Shown here in pieces: positions 20,101-30,306 of a stretch of DNA of 64,000 nucleotides. This DNA is from an uncultured Flavobacteriaceae bacterium. GTDB taxonomy: Bacteria; Bacteroidota; Bacteroidia; Flavobacteriales; Flavobacteriaceae. Both the position numbers and the translations under genes were made by a program. Location of the stretch: assembly GCA_947503005.1 (NCBI GenBank), contig CANNCA010000002.1, forward strand, positions 682,001 through 746,000. The letters run 5' to 3'. The notes under the pieces were generated by a model. That model did not search any database and was not told where the DNA came from. It saw only the letters and a list, made by a program, of their open reading frames with translations. Within the stretch, counting starts at the first letter, position 1. Each line of letters opens with the position of its first letter.

Positions 20101-20317
20101 AAACTAAATTCTATAAAATGAAAGCGAGATCACAAAAACATAAACTTTGAAGCAACTTCTGTTAGTATTATGTGACCTTTTCGACTAGCTATACGAAGGT
20201 TTTCGTCAAAGACCACCTGAACATAACTGTTTTAAGCATTAATCACTGTTTAGTTATTTTTAGTTCCCTGTGATGTTTGTGTGATACTTTTTAACTTCTT
20301 TCGTAACCAAGTTCATT

Positions 20318-21016
20318 ATGAAACAGATACTTATTATTGAGGATGATCCAGAAATCATCAAATTGCTGGAAATACATATCACCGATTTAATTTACACAAC
20401 CTCGAAAGCCATGGATGGCGAGATCGGACTCCAAATGGCACTGGAGAATGACTACGATCTCATCTTGTTGGATTTAACACTACCTTCTATGGATGGTGTA
20501 GAAATATGTAAGAAGCTTAGAAAGGTTAAAAACACCCCAGTGATTATGCTTACGGCTAAATCGGAAGAAATCGACAGGGTTCTAGGTTTGGAAATAGGTG
20601 CGGATGATTACATTACAAAACCCTTCAGTATTCGTGAGCTTTTGGCACGCGTTAAAGCGGTAATGAGAAGAACGGATGTCTCGAAGATTGGAAGGGAAAA
20701 TACCACGGCTATTTCTGCAGAAGGATTGCTTATCGATATCGACAAACGAAAAGTTGTTTTGGATGATAAAAAAGTGGAGCTCTCACCGAAGGAATTTGAA
20801 CTTTTGGTGTTAATGGCTTCCAACCCGGGTAGGAATTATACTAGAACAGAGTTATTGGATATGATATGGGGTTATAATTTTGATGGCTACGAGCACACGG
20901 TGAATTCACATATAAACCGACTTCGAGCGAAAATAGAATCAGATATGGCGAACCCAACCTTTATTTTAACCACTTGGGGTGTAGGATACAAGTTTAACGA
21001 AGATATTGCTATATGA
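20318..21016 (+). CDS. OmpR/PhoB-family response regulator
   Basis: REC (ILIIEDDPEI...LILLDLTLPSMDG...GADDYITKPF) plus winged helix. Confidence 0.93.
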   Translation: MKQILIIEDDPEIIKLLEIHITDLIYTTSKAMDGEIGLQMALENDYDLILLDLTLPSMDGVEICKKLRKVKNTPVIMLTAKSEEIDRVLGLEIGADDYITKPFSIRELLARVKAVMRRTDVSKIGRENTTAISAEGLLIDIDKRKVVLDDKKVELSPKEFELLVLMASNPGRNYTRTELLDMIWGYNFDGYEHTVNSHINRLRAKIESDMANPTFILTTWGVGYKFNEDIAI

Positions 21017-22506
21017 GCAACAAGTCTAAGACGCTAACCCCAAAATTGGTCAAGAAATTATGGGCGGCATTCATTTTATTGGTGCTATTGATGGGTGCTT
21101 CGTATATCGGAATTACCAGTTATTTTGCCAATATGCACCATCAAGAAACAGCACAACGCCTTGATGCCGAAGTGGCAAACCATGTCATTGCCGAAAAGTT
21201 CAATGATGCTTCCCCTTTCTTGGAAGATGGCAGTGTGAACAAACCGTTGTTCGGTGATTTAATGCATGACATGATGGCCGTGAATCGGGGGATTGAGGTG
21301 TATTTACTGGATGATGTTGGTTCAATTTTATACTCAGTAGTACTTGATCCGAATGATAAGGACGCCACCAAAAACGTTTCACTGGAACCAATCAATTCAT
21401 TCATTGCTGATAAAGGTGAAAACTTCATATTAGGTGATGATCCCAGAAATCCAGGAGAACAAAAGATATTCTCTGCGGCTCCATACTCGATTGACGGACA
21501 TCATGGTTTTATATATATCATTCTTGCCGGAAGTAAATTTCAAGAAGTGAGCAGTACCCTAATGGGCCAGTATTTCGCCAAATTAGGCCTTGGTGCTTTT
21601 TTATTAACCATGCTGTTTTCTGTGTTGATTGGATTATTGGCCATATGGTTTTTGACCAAAAATCTTCGTGTCATTACAGGTACGGTAAGGCGTTTTCAAG
21701 AAGGTGATTTGACTGCCCGAATTGAAAATCCAAATGAATCTGATATTTCGATTTTTGCAAATTCGTTTAATGAAATGGCAGATTCTATAGTGGGAAATAT
21801 GGATAGGATGCAATCTGTAGATTTATTACGTAGAGAACTGATTGCCAATGTTTCACATGATTTGAGAACTCCGCTTGCAGTTTTAAAGGGATATATAGAA
21901 ACCCTGCAAATGAAAAGGGATACCTTATCGGAAAAAGACAAACAAGAATACCTTCAAATCACTCATGACAATGTAGATAAATTATCAAAATTGATCAATC
22001 AGTTGTTTGAGTACTCCAAGTTGGAGGCAGAACAAGTAGTACCTGTGAAAGAACCTTTTTCAATCACCGAACTATCGCATGACTTGATCGCTAAGTTCAA
22101 GGTGTTGGCAGAAAAGAAACAAATAGCGTTGGAAATGGAAAGACCAGAAGAAAACAATATGGTATTCGCAGATGTCAGTCTTGTAGAACGCGCGCTACAA
22201 AATCTCATTGAAAATGCCATAAAATACACCGAGCCAAAAGGAAAGGTAACGCTTTCCTTGCGGAAAAAAGGTAAGAATATTGAAATCAATATTACAGATA
22301 CCGGTTCTGGAATACCTGTAAATGAGCAACCTTTTATCTTTGATCGATATAAACAGGTCAATGAAAGTGCGAAAAGACAAGGTTCTGGTTTAGGTTTGGC
22401 AATCGTAAAAAAGATTATGGAACTGCATGATACTACTATTACCGTCTTAAGTAAGCCTAAAGAAGGTAGTTCGTTTGTTTTCAATTTACCTGCTTATCAG
22501 GTTTAA
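21013..22506 (+). CDS. Sensor histidine kinase (HAMP, HisKA, HATPase)
   Basis: NVSHDLRTPLAVLKGYIETL, DTGSGIPVNEQPFIFDRYKQ, GSGLGLAIVKKIM; 4-nt overlap with the response regulator. Confidence 0.93.
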   Translation: MSNKSKTLTPKLVKKLWAAFILLVLLMGASYIGITSYFANMHHQETAQRLDAEVANHVIAEKFNDASPFLEDGSVNKPLFGDLMHDMMAVNRGIEVYLLDDVGSILYSVVLDPNDKDATKNVSLEPINSFIADKGENFILGDDPRNPGEQKIFSAAPYSIDGHHGFIYIILAGSKFQEVSSTLMGQYFAKLGLGAFLLTMLFSVLIGLLAIWFLTKNLRVITGTVRRFQEGDLTARIENPNESDISIFANSFNEMADSIVGNMDRMQSVDLLRRELIANVSHDLRTPLAVLKGYIETLQMKRDTLSEKDKQEYLQITHDNVDKLSKLINQLFEYSKLEAEQVVPVKEPFSITELSHDLIAKFKVLAEKKQIALEMERPEENNMVFADVSLVERALQNLIENAIKYTEPKGKVTLSLRKKGKNIEINITDTGSGIPVNEQPFIFDRYKQVNESAKRQGSGLGLAIVKKIMELHDTTITVLSKPKEGSSFVFNLPAYQV

Positions 22507-22598
22507 ACGAAAATTATTGATATGAAAGGGAAACCCCGATTATTACATCGTGGTTTGTTATTTTTATAAAGGATTGGAAAATAATTCGCTATCCTTTG

Positions 22599-23108
22599 TT
22601 ACTTCAAATTCATGCTGTCTTGCGTAACAGGATAGTTTCCGATATGCCATTCCCAAACTTTATTGTCAGTGCTAATATATTCATTGAACTCCACGGGTCC
22701 CTTCTTATGGTATTCCCTCCAAAATTTAATTTTTCCACTTTTCAATTCCACCACGGCTATTCCTGTATCAGCGGTTTCTTTTCCATAACTGAAGGTAAAT
22801 TCACATGCCCCGGTTTGGCTTTTGAAATCAAACCATAAATGATGAAAAATCATTTTGTGTTCATTTGTCAGTTCATCAAAATAAGGTCTTAGCTGCTCAT
22901 GACCTTTGTAATATTGAGTATTTGGTGGTTCCATGAAAATGGCATCTTTGTCGAAGCTGCTCAGCGCCAAAATTGTATTTTGAGTTGACCATCCCTCTGC
23001 AACATTATTCATTAATAATTCAAAATCATTATAATCAACTTCGGTCTTTTCTTTACAGGAAATTAGAAGAAGACCAATACAGATAGCAATTAGTATCCAA
23101 TTTTTCAT
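22599..23108 (-). CDS. SnoaL/DUF4440-like lipoprotein
   Basis: Lipobox LLLISCKEK; NTF2-like pattern ILALSSFDKDAIFMEPPNTQYYKGHEQLRPYF. Confidence 0.7.
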   Translation of the reverse strand: MKNWILIAICIGLLLISCKEKTEVDYNDFELLMNNVAEGWSTQNTILALSSFDKDAIFMEPPNTQYYKGHEQLRPYFDELTNEHKMIFHHLWFDFKSQTGACEFTFSYGKETADTGIAVVELKSGKIKFWREYHKKGPVEFNEYISTDNKVWEWHIGNYPVTQDSMNLK

Positions 23109-23141
23109 TTTTTTGATAATGTATATAACTTCGGGGGTATT

Positions 23142-24689
23142 TTATAATCCGCTTATAAAACTTCCGTAAAGATCTTTGAACTGATAGCCCTCCGAAAAAC
23201 GATGTCTGCTCAGTTTTTTATGAGAGACCAATCCCCAAAGCAGCAATTCCTTTAGGAAATAAGTATCCTCTATCGTAAAATCAGATTGGTAATCTCTTAT
23301 AAGCTTATTGAGTTCTGGAATACTATCTAAACTTCTCTTATATTCTTCATCCGTAAAATCATCCAAAAGCTCGAAAGCTTCACTTTGTTGAAAGAACCAA
23401 GACAACAAATCGTCATAAGGCGTTTCTTCATCCTTACGCTCTAACTTGTTGATCTTTGGGAAATACACCGGAAATAATGATTTAACCGCATCGTCAATCA
23501 AAATAGCAGCAACACCGTCAGCTCCCTCCTGCTCTCCTTCGTATACCAATTCAATTTTACCGGTTATTGCGGGAATCACACCCAAGAAATCGCTTAATCT
23601 CACTATAGTACTTTCCGCACCTGTCTGCAACGCTCTTCTTTCGGCAGTACTCAACAAATTTTCAAAAGCCGTAATACTCGTACGTGCACTTACCCCACTC
23701 TTAGCATCGACATATTCGCTGTTACGGGCCTCAAAACTAATTTGTTCCAATAAATCTTTGGCGATATCGGGTACATAAACGGCATCGGATTGACGCTTAT
23801 CGAGATTTGATTCCTGAGCCGTTATTTTTCGGGCCGTTTCAATATCATCGGGATAATGCGTTAATATTTGAGAACCTATTCGATCCTTCAATGGTGTCAC
23901 GATACTACCCCTATTGGTGTAATCCTCTGGATTTGCTGTAAATACAAATTGTAAATCCAACGGAAGTCTTAATTTGAAGCCTCGAATCTGTATATCGCCT
24001 TCCTCTAAAATATTGAATAATGATACCTGAATTCTTGCCTGCAAATCGGGCAGTTCATTAATGACAAAAATACAGCGGTTCGCACGCGGAATCATTCCGA
24101 AATGGATGACGCGGTCATCGGCGTATGATAATTTGAGGTTCGCAGCTTTTATTGGGTCGACATCTCCTATTAAATCCGCAACTGTTACATCGGGTGTAGC
24201 CAGTTTTTCATAAAAGCGTTCATCACGATGTAACCAGCTTATTGGAGTATCATCCCCTTTTTCTTTTATAAGCTCCAAAGCATATCTTGACATCGGTTTC
24301 AAGGGATCGTCATTGATTTCTGAACCTTCGACTACCGGAATATATTCATCCAACAAATTGACCATAAGGCGTGCCAATCGCGTCTTGGCTTGACCACGAA
24401 GGCCTAATAAATTGATATTGTGTCTTGATAAAATCGCTCTTTCCAGTTCCGGAATTACCGAGTCCTCGTACCCCCAAACTCCTACGAAAGCATCCTCACC
24501 TTTCTTTATTTTCTCGCGTAGGTTATCACGGAGTTCGTCTTTGATACTTTTTGATTGGTAACCCGCGGCTTTTAACCCGCCAAGGGTTTTTATTTTACTG
24601 TGATCTAATTTCATATAATTCTCTTTCGCAATTTTGTTTTTAGCATTGTTTTGAATGATTTTGGATGTTTTCGGAATCCGCCAAAACAT
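23142..24689 (-). CDS. MoxR/Mg-chelatase-type AAA+ ATPase; likely start Met at about 24614
   Basis: NINLLGLRGQAKTRLARLM Walker A-like, FVINELPDLQARIQVSLFNILEEGD. Confidence 0.88.
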   Translation of the reverse strand: MFWRIPKTSKIIQNNAKNKIAKENYMKLDHSKIKTLGGLKAAGYQSKSIKDELRDNLREKIKKGEDAFVGVWGYEDSVIPELERAILSRHNINLLGLRGQAKTRLARLMVNLLDEYIPVVEGSEINDDPLKPMSRYALELIKEKGDDTPISWLHRDERFYEKLATPDVTVADLIGDVDPIKAANLKLSYADDRVIHFGMIPRANRCIFVINELPDLQARIQVSLFNILEEGDIQIRGFKLRLPLDLQFVFTANPEDYTNRGSIVTPLKDRIGSQILTHYPDDIETARKITAQESNLDKRQSDAVYVPDIAKDLLEQISFEARNSEYVDAKSGVSARTSITAFENLLSTAERRALQTGAESTIVRLSDFLGVIPAITGKIELVYEGEQEGADGVAAILIDDAVKSLFPVYFPKINKLERKDEETPYDDLLSWFFQQSEAFELLDDFTDEEYKRSLDSIPELNKLIRDYQSDFTIEDTYFLKELLLWGLVSHKKLSRHRFSEGYQFKDLYGSFISGL

Positions 24690-24766
24690 CGCCTTACCCT
24701 AATTTAAAGGGTAATTTTTCAATTCAACTTTCTTATTTTATTCTTTCGTGCTGCGTACGTCGTACC

Positions 24767-25930
24767 TCATTTCAACCTTTTTCTTCGATTCGATTCATAA
24801 TCCTCAAAAATCATTTCTCCTAGACCTTTTAATCCCGTAAAGAACGCTTTCCCTTTGTTCGCCTCCGTAAAGTGACGAATGAACTGCATCAGATAGGGGT
24901 CTTGGGCAATCATAAAAGTAGTTATAGGAATATGTAATTTTCTAGCCTGGCGGGCCATATTGTAACATTTCTCAACTATGAAATCATCTAGACCCACACT
25001 GTTCTTATAATACGTGCCGTCCGGCATGCGCAAACAACTGGGTTTGCCATCGGTTATCATGAAAATCTGTTTGTTGGTATTTCGTTTTCTACGGAGCATG
25101 TCCATAGCCAATTGTAAACCCGCTACGGTATTGGTGTGATACGGACCTACTTTCAAATAAGGCAAGTCTTTTATAGGAATTGGCCATGCATCATTTCCGA
25201 ATACCAGAATATCCAGTGTGTCCTTAGGATATCGCGTTGTTATTAATTCGGCCAAAGCCATCGCCACCTTTTTCGCAGGTGTAATACGATCTTCGCCGTA
25301 TAGAATCATACTATGGCTGATGTCGATCATTAGAATCGTACTCATTTGAGCCTTGTAATGCGTGTCCTCAACAACCAGGTCTTCTTCACTTAAATTAAAA
25401 TTTCCGATGCCGTGATTGATTTGGGCATTTTTCAAACTCTCGGTCATCGAGATATGCTCTAGTCCATCACCATAGCGGTATTCTCGAAAATCACCTGTAT
25501 GCTCATCACCTTGACCCGATTTACCGGTTTTATGGTTCCCTGCCCCACTTCGTTTAAGTTTTCCAAAAATTTGATCTAAAGCGCGTTGGCGTATGATACG
25601 CTCCATTTTTGCAGTGATGGAAATCGCTCCGTTTCCGTCACCATCTTGTCTTTCTTTCCCCTCTTCTCCCATTTCGCCTCCTCCATCTTCAAACTCTTCT
25701 CTGATATAGCCCTTTGCTTTTAAATCTTCGATAAAATCATCAATGGTATAATCGTCTGTGGTTAAGTCATATTCTTTATCCAATTCGCGCAACCAATCGA
25801 TAGCCTCATCAAAATCACCGGAAGTATGGGTGATGAGTTCTTGAAAAATATCGAAAAGTTTATCGAAAGGAGCTAAGTCCGGTGCTTCGTAGGTTGCAAA
25901 CCGGAATCCTTTTCTTGTATTCATAGCCAT
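24767..25930 (-). CDS. VWA-domain protein, partner of the AAA+ ATPase
   Basis: TILMIDISHSMILYGEDRITPAKKVAMAL MIDAS (DxSxS), same strand and adjacent to AAA+. Confidence 0.88.
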   Translation of the reverse strand: MAMNTRKGFRFATYEAPDLAPFDKLFDIFQELITHTSGDFDEAIDWLRELDKEYDLTTDDYTIDDFIEDLKAKGYIREEFEDGGGEMGEEGKERQDGDGNGAISITAKMERIIRQRALDQIFGKLKRSGAGNHKTGKSGQGDEHTGDFREYRYGDGLEHISMTESLKNAQINHGIGNFNLSEEDLVVEDTHYKAQMSTILMIDISHSMILYGEDRITPAKKVAMALAELITTRYPKDTLDILVFGNDAWPIPIKDLPYLKVGPYHTNTVAGLQLAMDMLRRKRNTNKQIFMITDGKPSCLRMPDGTYYKNSVGLDDFIVEKCYNMARQARKLHIPITTFMIAQDPYLMQFIRHFTEANKGKAFFTGLKGLGEMIFEDYESNRRKRLK

Positions 25931-26009
25931 ACTATAAAAATACAGCTTTTAACAAATACCAACTTTGGTTTTAGGTAAAACTTAACGGTTTCGTTTAACT
26001 TCGTATTTC

Positions 26010-26816
26010 ATGCTAACAGACCAATATATCGGCTTTCTATCCACTCCTCCCCTTTGGGTCAATACCCAATTCGGTATTGAGCAATTCCTCTTTCCTGAAA
26101 TGGATTTATCCTCCTTTACGCCAAAACCTATTCCGAAGCGGATTCGATTGGGACATCAAATGGAATACGTTTGTAAGCAACTCATTGAATTTCAGCCCGA
26201 CTATGAAATTCTCTTGCACAACTTGCCTATTCGAGAAGGCAAGAAAACCATCGGGGAAATCGATTTTATTCTTCGGGATGTTCATTCCCGTAAAATCATA
26301 CATGTAGAACTGACTTATAAATTCTATATCATCAATCCAGAGATCAGCGAGCCGATACATCGGCTGATGGGACCTAATAAGCGAGATATGTTCTTCACTA
26401 AAATGGAGAAGATAAAGAATGAACAATTTCAACTACTGCATTCTCCTCAAGGAATTAAAGCTCTTGAAGCACTCGGAATTGAGCATAATGAAATTATACA
26501 TAGAGTTTGTTTTAAAGCCCAATTATTCAAATCGTATGGGGCTAACGCTTCACATATTCGCCCATTAAATAGTGATTGTGTTCGTGGGTACTGGATGCGC
26601 TTTGATGATTTCAATACTGTCGAATTTAGACAGAACCAATTCTACATTCCCTCTAAATCGGAATGGGTGATTGAACCACATGCCAAGGTTAAATGGAGTT
26701 CCTATTTTGAAACTCTGATGGAGGTTAATCTTCTTTTACTCAAAGAAAACGCACCCATGATCTGGATGAAAAAATCCGAAATGGAGTTTGAAAAGTTTTT
26801 TGTGGTTTGGTGGTGA
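26010..26816 (+). CDS. DUF1853 family protein
   Basis: FLSTPPLW...LGHQMEYVCKQLIEF...GEIDFILRD...HVELTYKFYI. Confidence 0.85.
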   Translation: MLTDQYIGFLSTPPLWVNTQFGIEQFLFPEMDLSSFTPKPIPKRIRLGHQMEYVCKQLIEFQPDYEILLHNLPIREGKKTIGEIDFILRDVHSRKIIHVELTYKFYIINPEISEPIHRLMGPNKRDMFFTKMEKIKNEQFQLLHSPQGIKALEALGIEHNEIIHRVCFKAQLFKSYGANASHIRPLNSDCVRGYWMRFDDFNTVEFRQNQFYIPSKSEWVIEPHAKVKWSSYFETLMEVNLLLLKENAPMIWMKKSEMEFEKFFVVWW

Positions 26817-27004
26817 ACGGAAGCCCTAAATGTTGTGTGTTGAGAGTTGGGTTTATGGTAAAGATGGAACACTGTGCACTATCAATTTTACCAACTAGCT
26901 GCATTTCATCGAATTAACATTTTTTTTAACACAATGGTGTCGGCCAAATTTGACTTTTGATCCGTATATCAATTTCAATTTAGTAACCCCTAAATCCTAC
27001 ACAT

Positions 27005-27871
27005 ATGTTTAAAACTGTTTCTTGGCTGCGACATGCTACGCTGCTTTTGCTTCTTTTATCGCTAACCATTTATTCCTGTAGTAAAGATGAACAAACACTA
27101 ATCAATACTGATCCAGAAATCGCTTTGGACGAAACTGATGATGTGGATGTGAATTCTGATACTAATTCCGAGGAAACCCCAATTGAAGAAGAGCCAGTTC
27201 CAGAAGAAGAAGAAGAAGAAGAAGTACCAAATACAGAGGAGATTTCTTGTACGAATCCATCTGATTTTATATTTAACGAAAAAGATGGACTTGTCTTGGT
27301 AGAATTTGAAAATACAGCGTTCTCAGCAGATTGGAACCTCAAAAATGATGGTACGAGCCATTCAGGAGGTGGTTACTTGGTCTGGGAAGGTCCTCAATAT
27401 TTTAATTCCCCAAGCATTGGTACCATAACTTATAAAATTAAAATTGAAAATCCCGGCTCTTACCGATTTTTATGGCATACCGCAATTAAGACTGGGACCA
27501 ACGGAACTGAACATAATGACACTTGGTTGCGTTTTAATGATGCTGATGATTTTTACGGATTAAATGGACAGGGTAGCACGGTTTATCCACAAGGTTCTGG
27601 CAAAGGTCCCAATCCCGAAGGTTCATCTTCGGATGGTTGGTTTAAGATTTATAGAAGTGGCAACAACGTTGACTTTAAATGGGAAGCCCTAACTTCTGAT
27701 AACAGTGGTTACGATGTTTATGTGAAGTTTGACAACCCCGGTGTTTATTTGATGGAAGTATCTGCTAGGTCTTCCGGCCACGCCATTGACAAATTTGTAC
27801 TTTTTAAAGATTCAATCTCCGTTGCAGCTGCTACTTCGAGTATGGAGTATAGCTTGGTTAGTTGTGATTGA
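27005..27871 (+). CDS. Lipoprotein with Glu-rich linker and C-terminal carbohydrate-binding-like beta domain
   Basis: Lipobox LTIYSCSKD; PEEEEEEEVP linker; jelly-roll-like GSYRFLWHTAIKTG...GVYLMEVSARSSGHAIDKFVLF. Confidence 0.7.
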   Translation: MFKTVSWLRHATLLLLLLSLTIYSCSKDEQTLINTDPEIALDETDDVDVNSDTNSEETPIEEEPVPEEEEEEEVPNTEEISCTNPSDFIFNEKDGLVLVEFENTAFSADWNLKNDGTSHSGGGYLVWEGPQYFNSPSIGTITYKIKIENPGSYRFLWHTAIKTGTNGTEHNDTWLRFNDADDFYGLNGQGSTVYPQGSGKGPNPEGSSSDGWFKIYRSGNNVDFKWEALTSDNSGYDVYVKFDNPGVYLMEVSARSSGHAIDKFVLFKDSISVAAATSSMEYSLVSCD

Positions 27872-28030
27872 TCATTAAGTCTAAGGGTCAAAGGTTATGG
27901 AGAATCTTTCAACATTTATTTTTTGACCCTTTGTGTTTTTACCCTAAACCTATCTTCTTTTTGATAAGCATTATTCGTTTTATACACTCCATTGTTGTAG
28001 TTTTAAATTTCATCAGCAAAAGTATACTAA

Positions 28031-28477
28031 ATGAAAAATTCTTACACACTACTCGTAGCTGCCCTATTCTTATTATACGTTTCACCAGTGATATGTCAAG
28101 ACAATGACCAAGAATTGGTACAATCTGCCATTGAAGATTATGTAGAAGCTCTTTATGAAGTAGACCCTTCAAAAATCGAACAAAGTGTCGATACCTCCCT
28201 TCGAAAAATCGGTTATTGGTATGATTCGGAATCCAACAAATACAAAGACAACCTGCCCATGACCTACCAGCAGCTTTACGATTTAGCAGGTTTATGGAAC
28301 AAAAACGGAGATAAGGCCGCTGAAGACTCCCCAAAAGAAATCGTCATCTATGAAGTCAATGATAAAACCGCCACAGGTAAATTAACCGCGGAGTGGGGTA
28401 TTGATTTATTTCACTTGGCCAAAGTGAACGGCAGCTGGAAAATAATGAATATCATTTGGCAAAGCTCTCCTCAGTAA
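28031..28477 (+). CDS. NTF2-like / putative lumazine-binding exported protein
   Basis: Signal peptide; VQSAIEDYVEALYEVDPSKIEQSVD...WKIMNIIWQ. Confidence 0.8.
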   Translation: MKNSYTLLVAALFLLYVSPVICQDNDQELVQSAIEDYVEALYEVDPSKIEQSVDTSLRKIGYWYDSESNKYKDNLPMTYQQLYDLAGLWNKNGDKAAEDSPKEIVIYEVNDKTATGKLTAEWGIDLFHLAKVNGSWKIMNIIWQSSPQ

Positions 28478-28581
28478 ATTCCTGTTCGGGCGAGTGTATC
28501 TCCTTCTTGGAATGTCGTTTCTAAAATTGAAGTTGTTAGCCCATTGGCTATACAACTCGTCATAATCAAGTATCTTCATAG

Positions 28582-29589
28582 TTGTTCACCTCATTTAAAA
28601 ACATGAAAGTCAAAGTAATTTTTTTCCTCATTCTTCTCCTAGGGATTAGTTGCAAAAGGGGGATCAAAGTAGTCGAAAAAACGCCAAAATTTGAACATGA
28701 TGTGACCTTCGGCCCTACACCTTGGACTAGTACCGACTTTGAACTGGAGGAAGAAGACTTCACCTTTGCCATCATCTCCGATCTAAACGGAGGGGAACGT
28801 GAAGGAGTTTACAGTACGGCAGTATCACAATTAAACCGTTTAGATCCCACTTTTGTTCTGAGTGTTGGCGATTTGATCGATGGCGGTACTGAAGATTCGT
28901 TACAACTGGCCAAAGAATGGGACTCTTTTGACAAACGGACATCAAAGCTGAACATGCCATTCTTTTACCTTGGAGGCAATCATGATCTGACCAACCCAAG
29001 AATGCGAACGTTTTGGAAAAACCGCTTGGGCCCACGTTATTATCATTTTGTCTATGAAGACGTATTGTTTTTGATGCTTGATTCTGAGGATTATAGTGAA
29101 AAAAGAATGCTTGAAATCTATGAAGCCCGAGATAAGGCCCTAAAAATAATTGCAGGTGAAATCGAAGGCGCCTATGAGGAATCGGAATACTACCGTATGT
29201 CCGAACGCAAGACGGGTGGTATGAGTGCCGATCAACTAGCCTATTTCAAAACCGTTTTAGAAAAGTATCCGACAGTCAAATGGACCTTTGTTCTTATGCA
29301 CAAACCCCTCTGGATGCGGGAAGACGAAAATGGTTTGGGAAAATTGGAGACTTTACTTGCCAAACGCCCCTATACCGTAATCAATGGCCATTTTCATTCC
29401 TTCTCCCATCAAAAAAGGAATGGCAGGGACTATACAATTCTTGGAACAACAGGTGGTAGCCAACACGAGGGAGATTCACTTTCTTTTGATCATGTCACTT
29501 TGGTACGCATGGCGAAGGAACCTGTTGTCACCCATCTTAAAATGGATGGTATCTTGGATGAAACGGGTCAAGTTCCTTCAACTAATTAG
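28582..29589 (+). CDS. Metallophosphoesterase lipoprotein
   Basis: AIISDLNGG...SVGDLIDGG...YLGGNHD...GHFHSFS. Confidence 0.9.
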   Translation: MFTSFKNMKVKVIFFLILLLGISCKRGIKVVEKTPKFEHDVTFGPTPWTSTDFELEEEDFTFAIISDLNGGEREGVYSTAVSQLNRLDPTFVLSVGDLIDGGTEDSLQLAKEWDSFDKRTSKLNMPFFYLGGNHDLTNPRMRTFWKNRLGPRYYHFVYEDVLFLMLDSEDYSEKRMLEIYEARDKALKIIAGEIEGAYEESEYYRMSERKTGGMSADQLAYFKTVLEKYPTVKWTFVLMHKPLWMREDENGLGKLETLLAKRPYTVINGHFHSFSHQKRNGRDYTILGTTGGSQHEGDSLSFDHVTLVRMAKEPVVTHLKMDGILDETGQVPSTN

Positions 29590-29696
29590 ATTACATGTGT
29601 AATTCTAATGAACAAAAGTAACACGGGGTGTCACATGCAAGAGTATTCAATAATAAACCTTCATGAACATTAGAAACAAAAGCATCAACTACACAC

Positions 29697-30296
29697 CTAG
29701 TTGTTCCTTTTTTTTAATTCTGCCTCAATATCTGACAAAGTGAAACCTTTTGCCTGTAGCAGTATCATATAGTGAAAAAGTAAATCAGCACTTTCATAAA
29801 GAAAAAGTTCGTCATTGTCATCTTTCGCTTCGATAACCGTTTCAATAGCTTCCTCTCCTACTTTTTGGGCTATCTTATTGATGCCTTTTTCAAATAGGGA
29901 AGCTACATAAGAAGAACTGCCATCGCTAGAATTTCTCCTTTGTTCTATAATATTCTCAAGTACGGAAAGAAACCCAAAACTTGAGCTATTTTCCTCATTC
30001 CAACAGGTATCACTACCGGTATGACAAGTAGGCCCTTCAGGGTTTACAGCAATCAGCAAGGTATCATTATCACAATCGTTTTTGATATTGACTACATTCA
30101 AAAAATTACCGCTTTCCTCCCCCTTTGTCCACAGTCGTTTTTTTGAACGACTATAGAAAGTAACCTTTTTCGCCTCTTGAGTTTTATCCAATGCTTCTTG
30201 ATTCATATAGCCAAGCATCAAAACATTCTTGGTCTGAGCATCTTGAATTATGGCCGGAACGAGTCCGTCCGCGCTTTTATTGAAATCTATTTTCAT
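29697..30296 (-). CDS. hisIE: Bifunctional phosphoribosyl-AMP cyclohydrolase / phosphoribosyl-ATP pyrophosphatase
   Basis: MLGYMNQEAL...CDNDTLLIAVNPEGPTCHTG...KVGEEAIETVIEAK. Confidence 0.95.
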   Translation of the reverse strand: MKIDFNKSADGLVPAIIQDAQTKNVLMLGYMNQEALDKTQEAKKVTFYSRSKKRLWTKGEESGNFLNVVNIKNDCDNDTLLIAVNPEGPTCHTGSDTCWNEENSSSFGFLSVLENIIEQRRNSSDGSSSYVASLFEKGINKIAQKVGEEAIETVIEAKDDNDELFLYESADLLFHYMILLQAKGFTLSDIEAELKKRNN

Positions 30297-30306
30297 AACG
30301 TTCTCA

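Noticed and set aside
21999-22484. 161-aa minus-strand ORF inside the histidine kinase gene
   Set aside because: Fully antisense to a strongly supported HK domain; Ser/Phe-rich composition typical of a reverse-strand shadow ORF.
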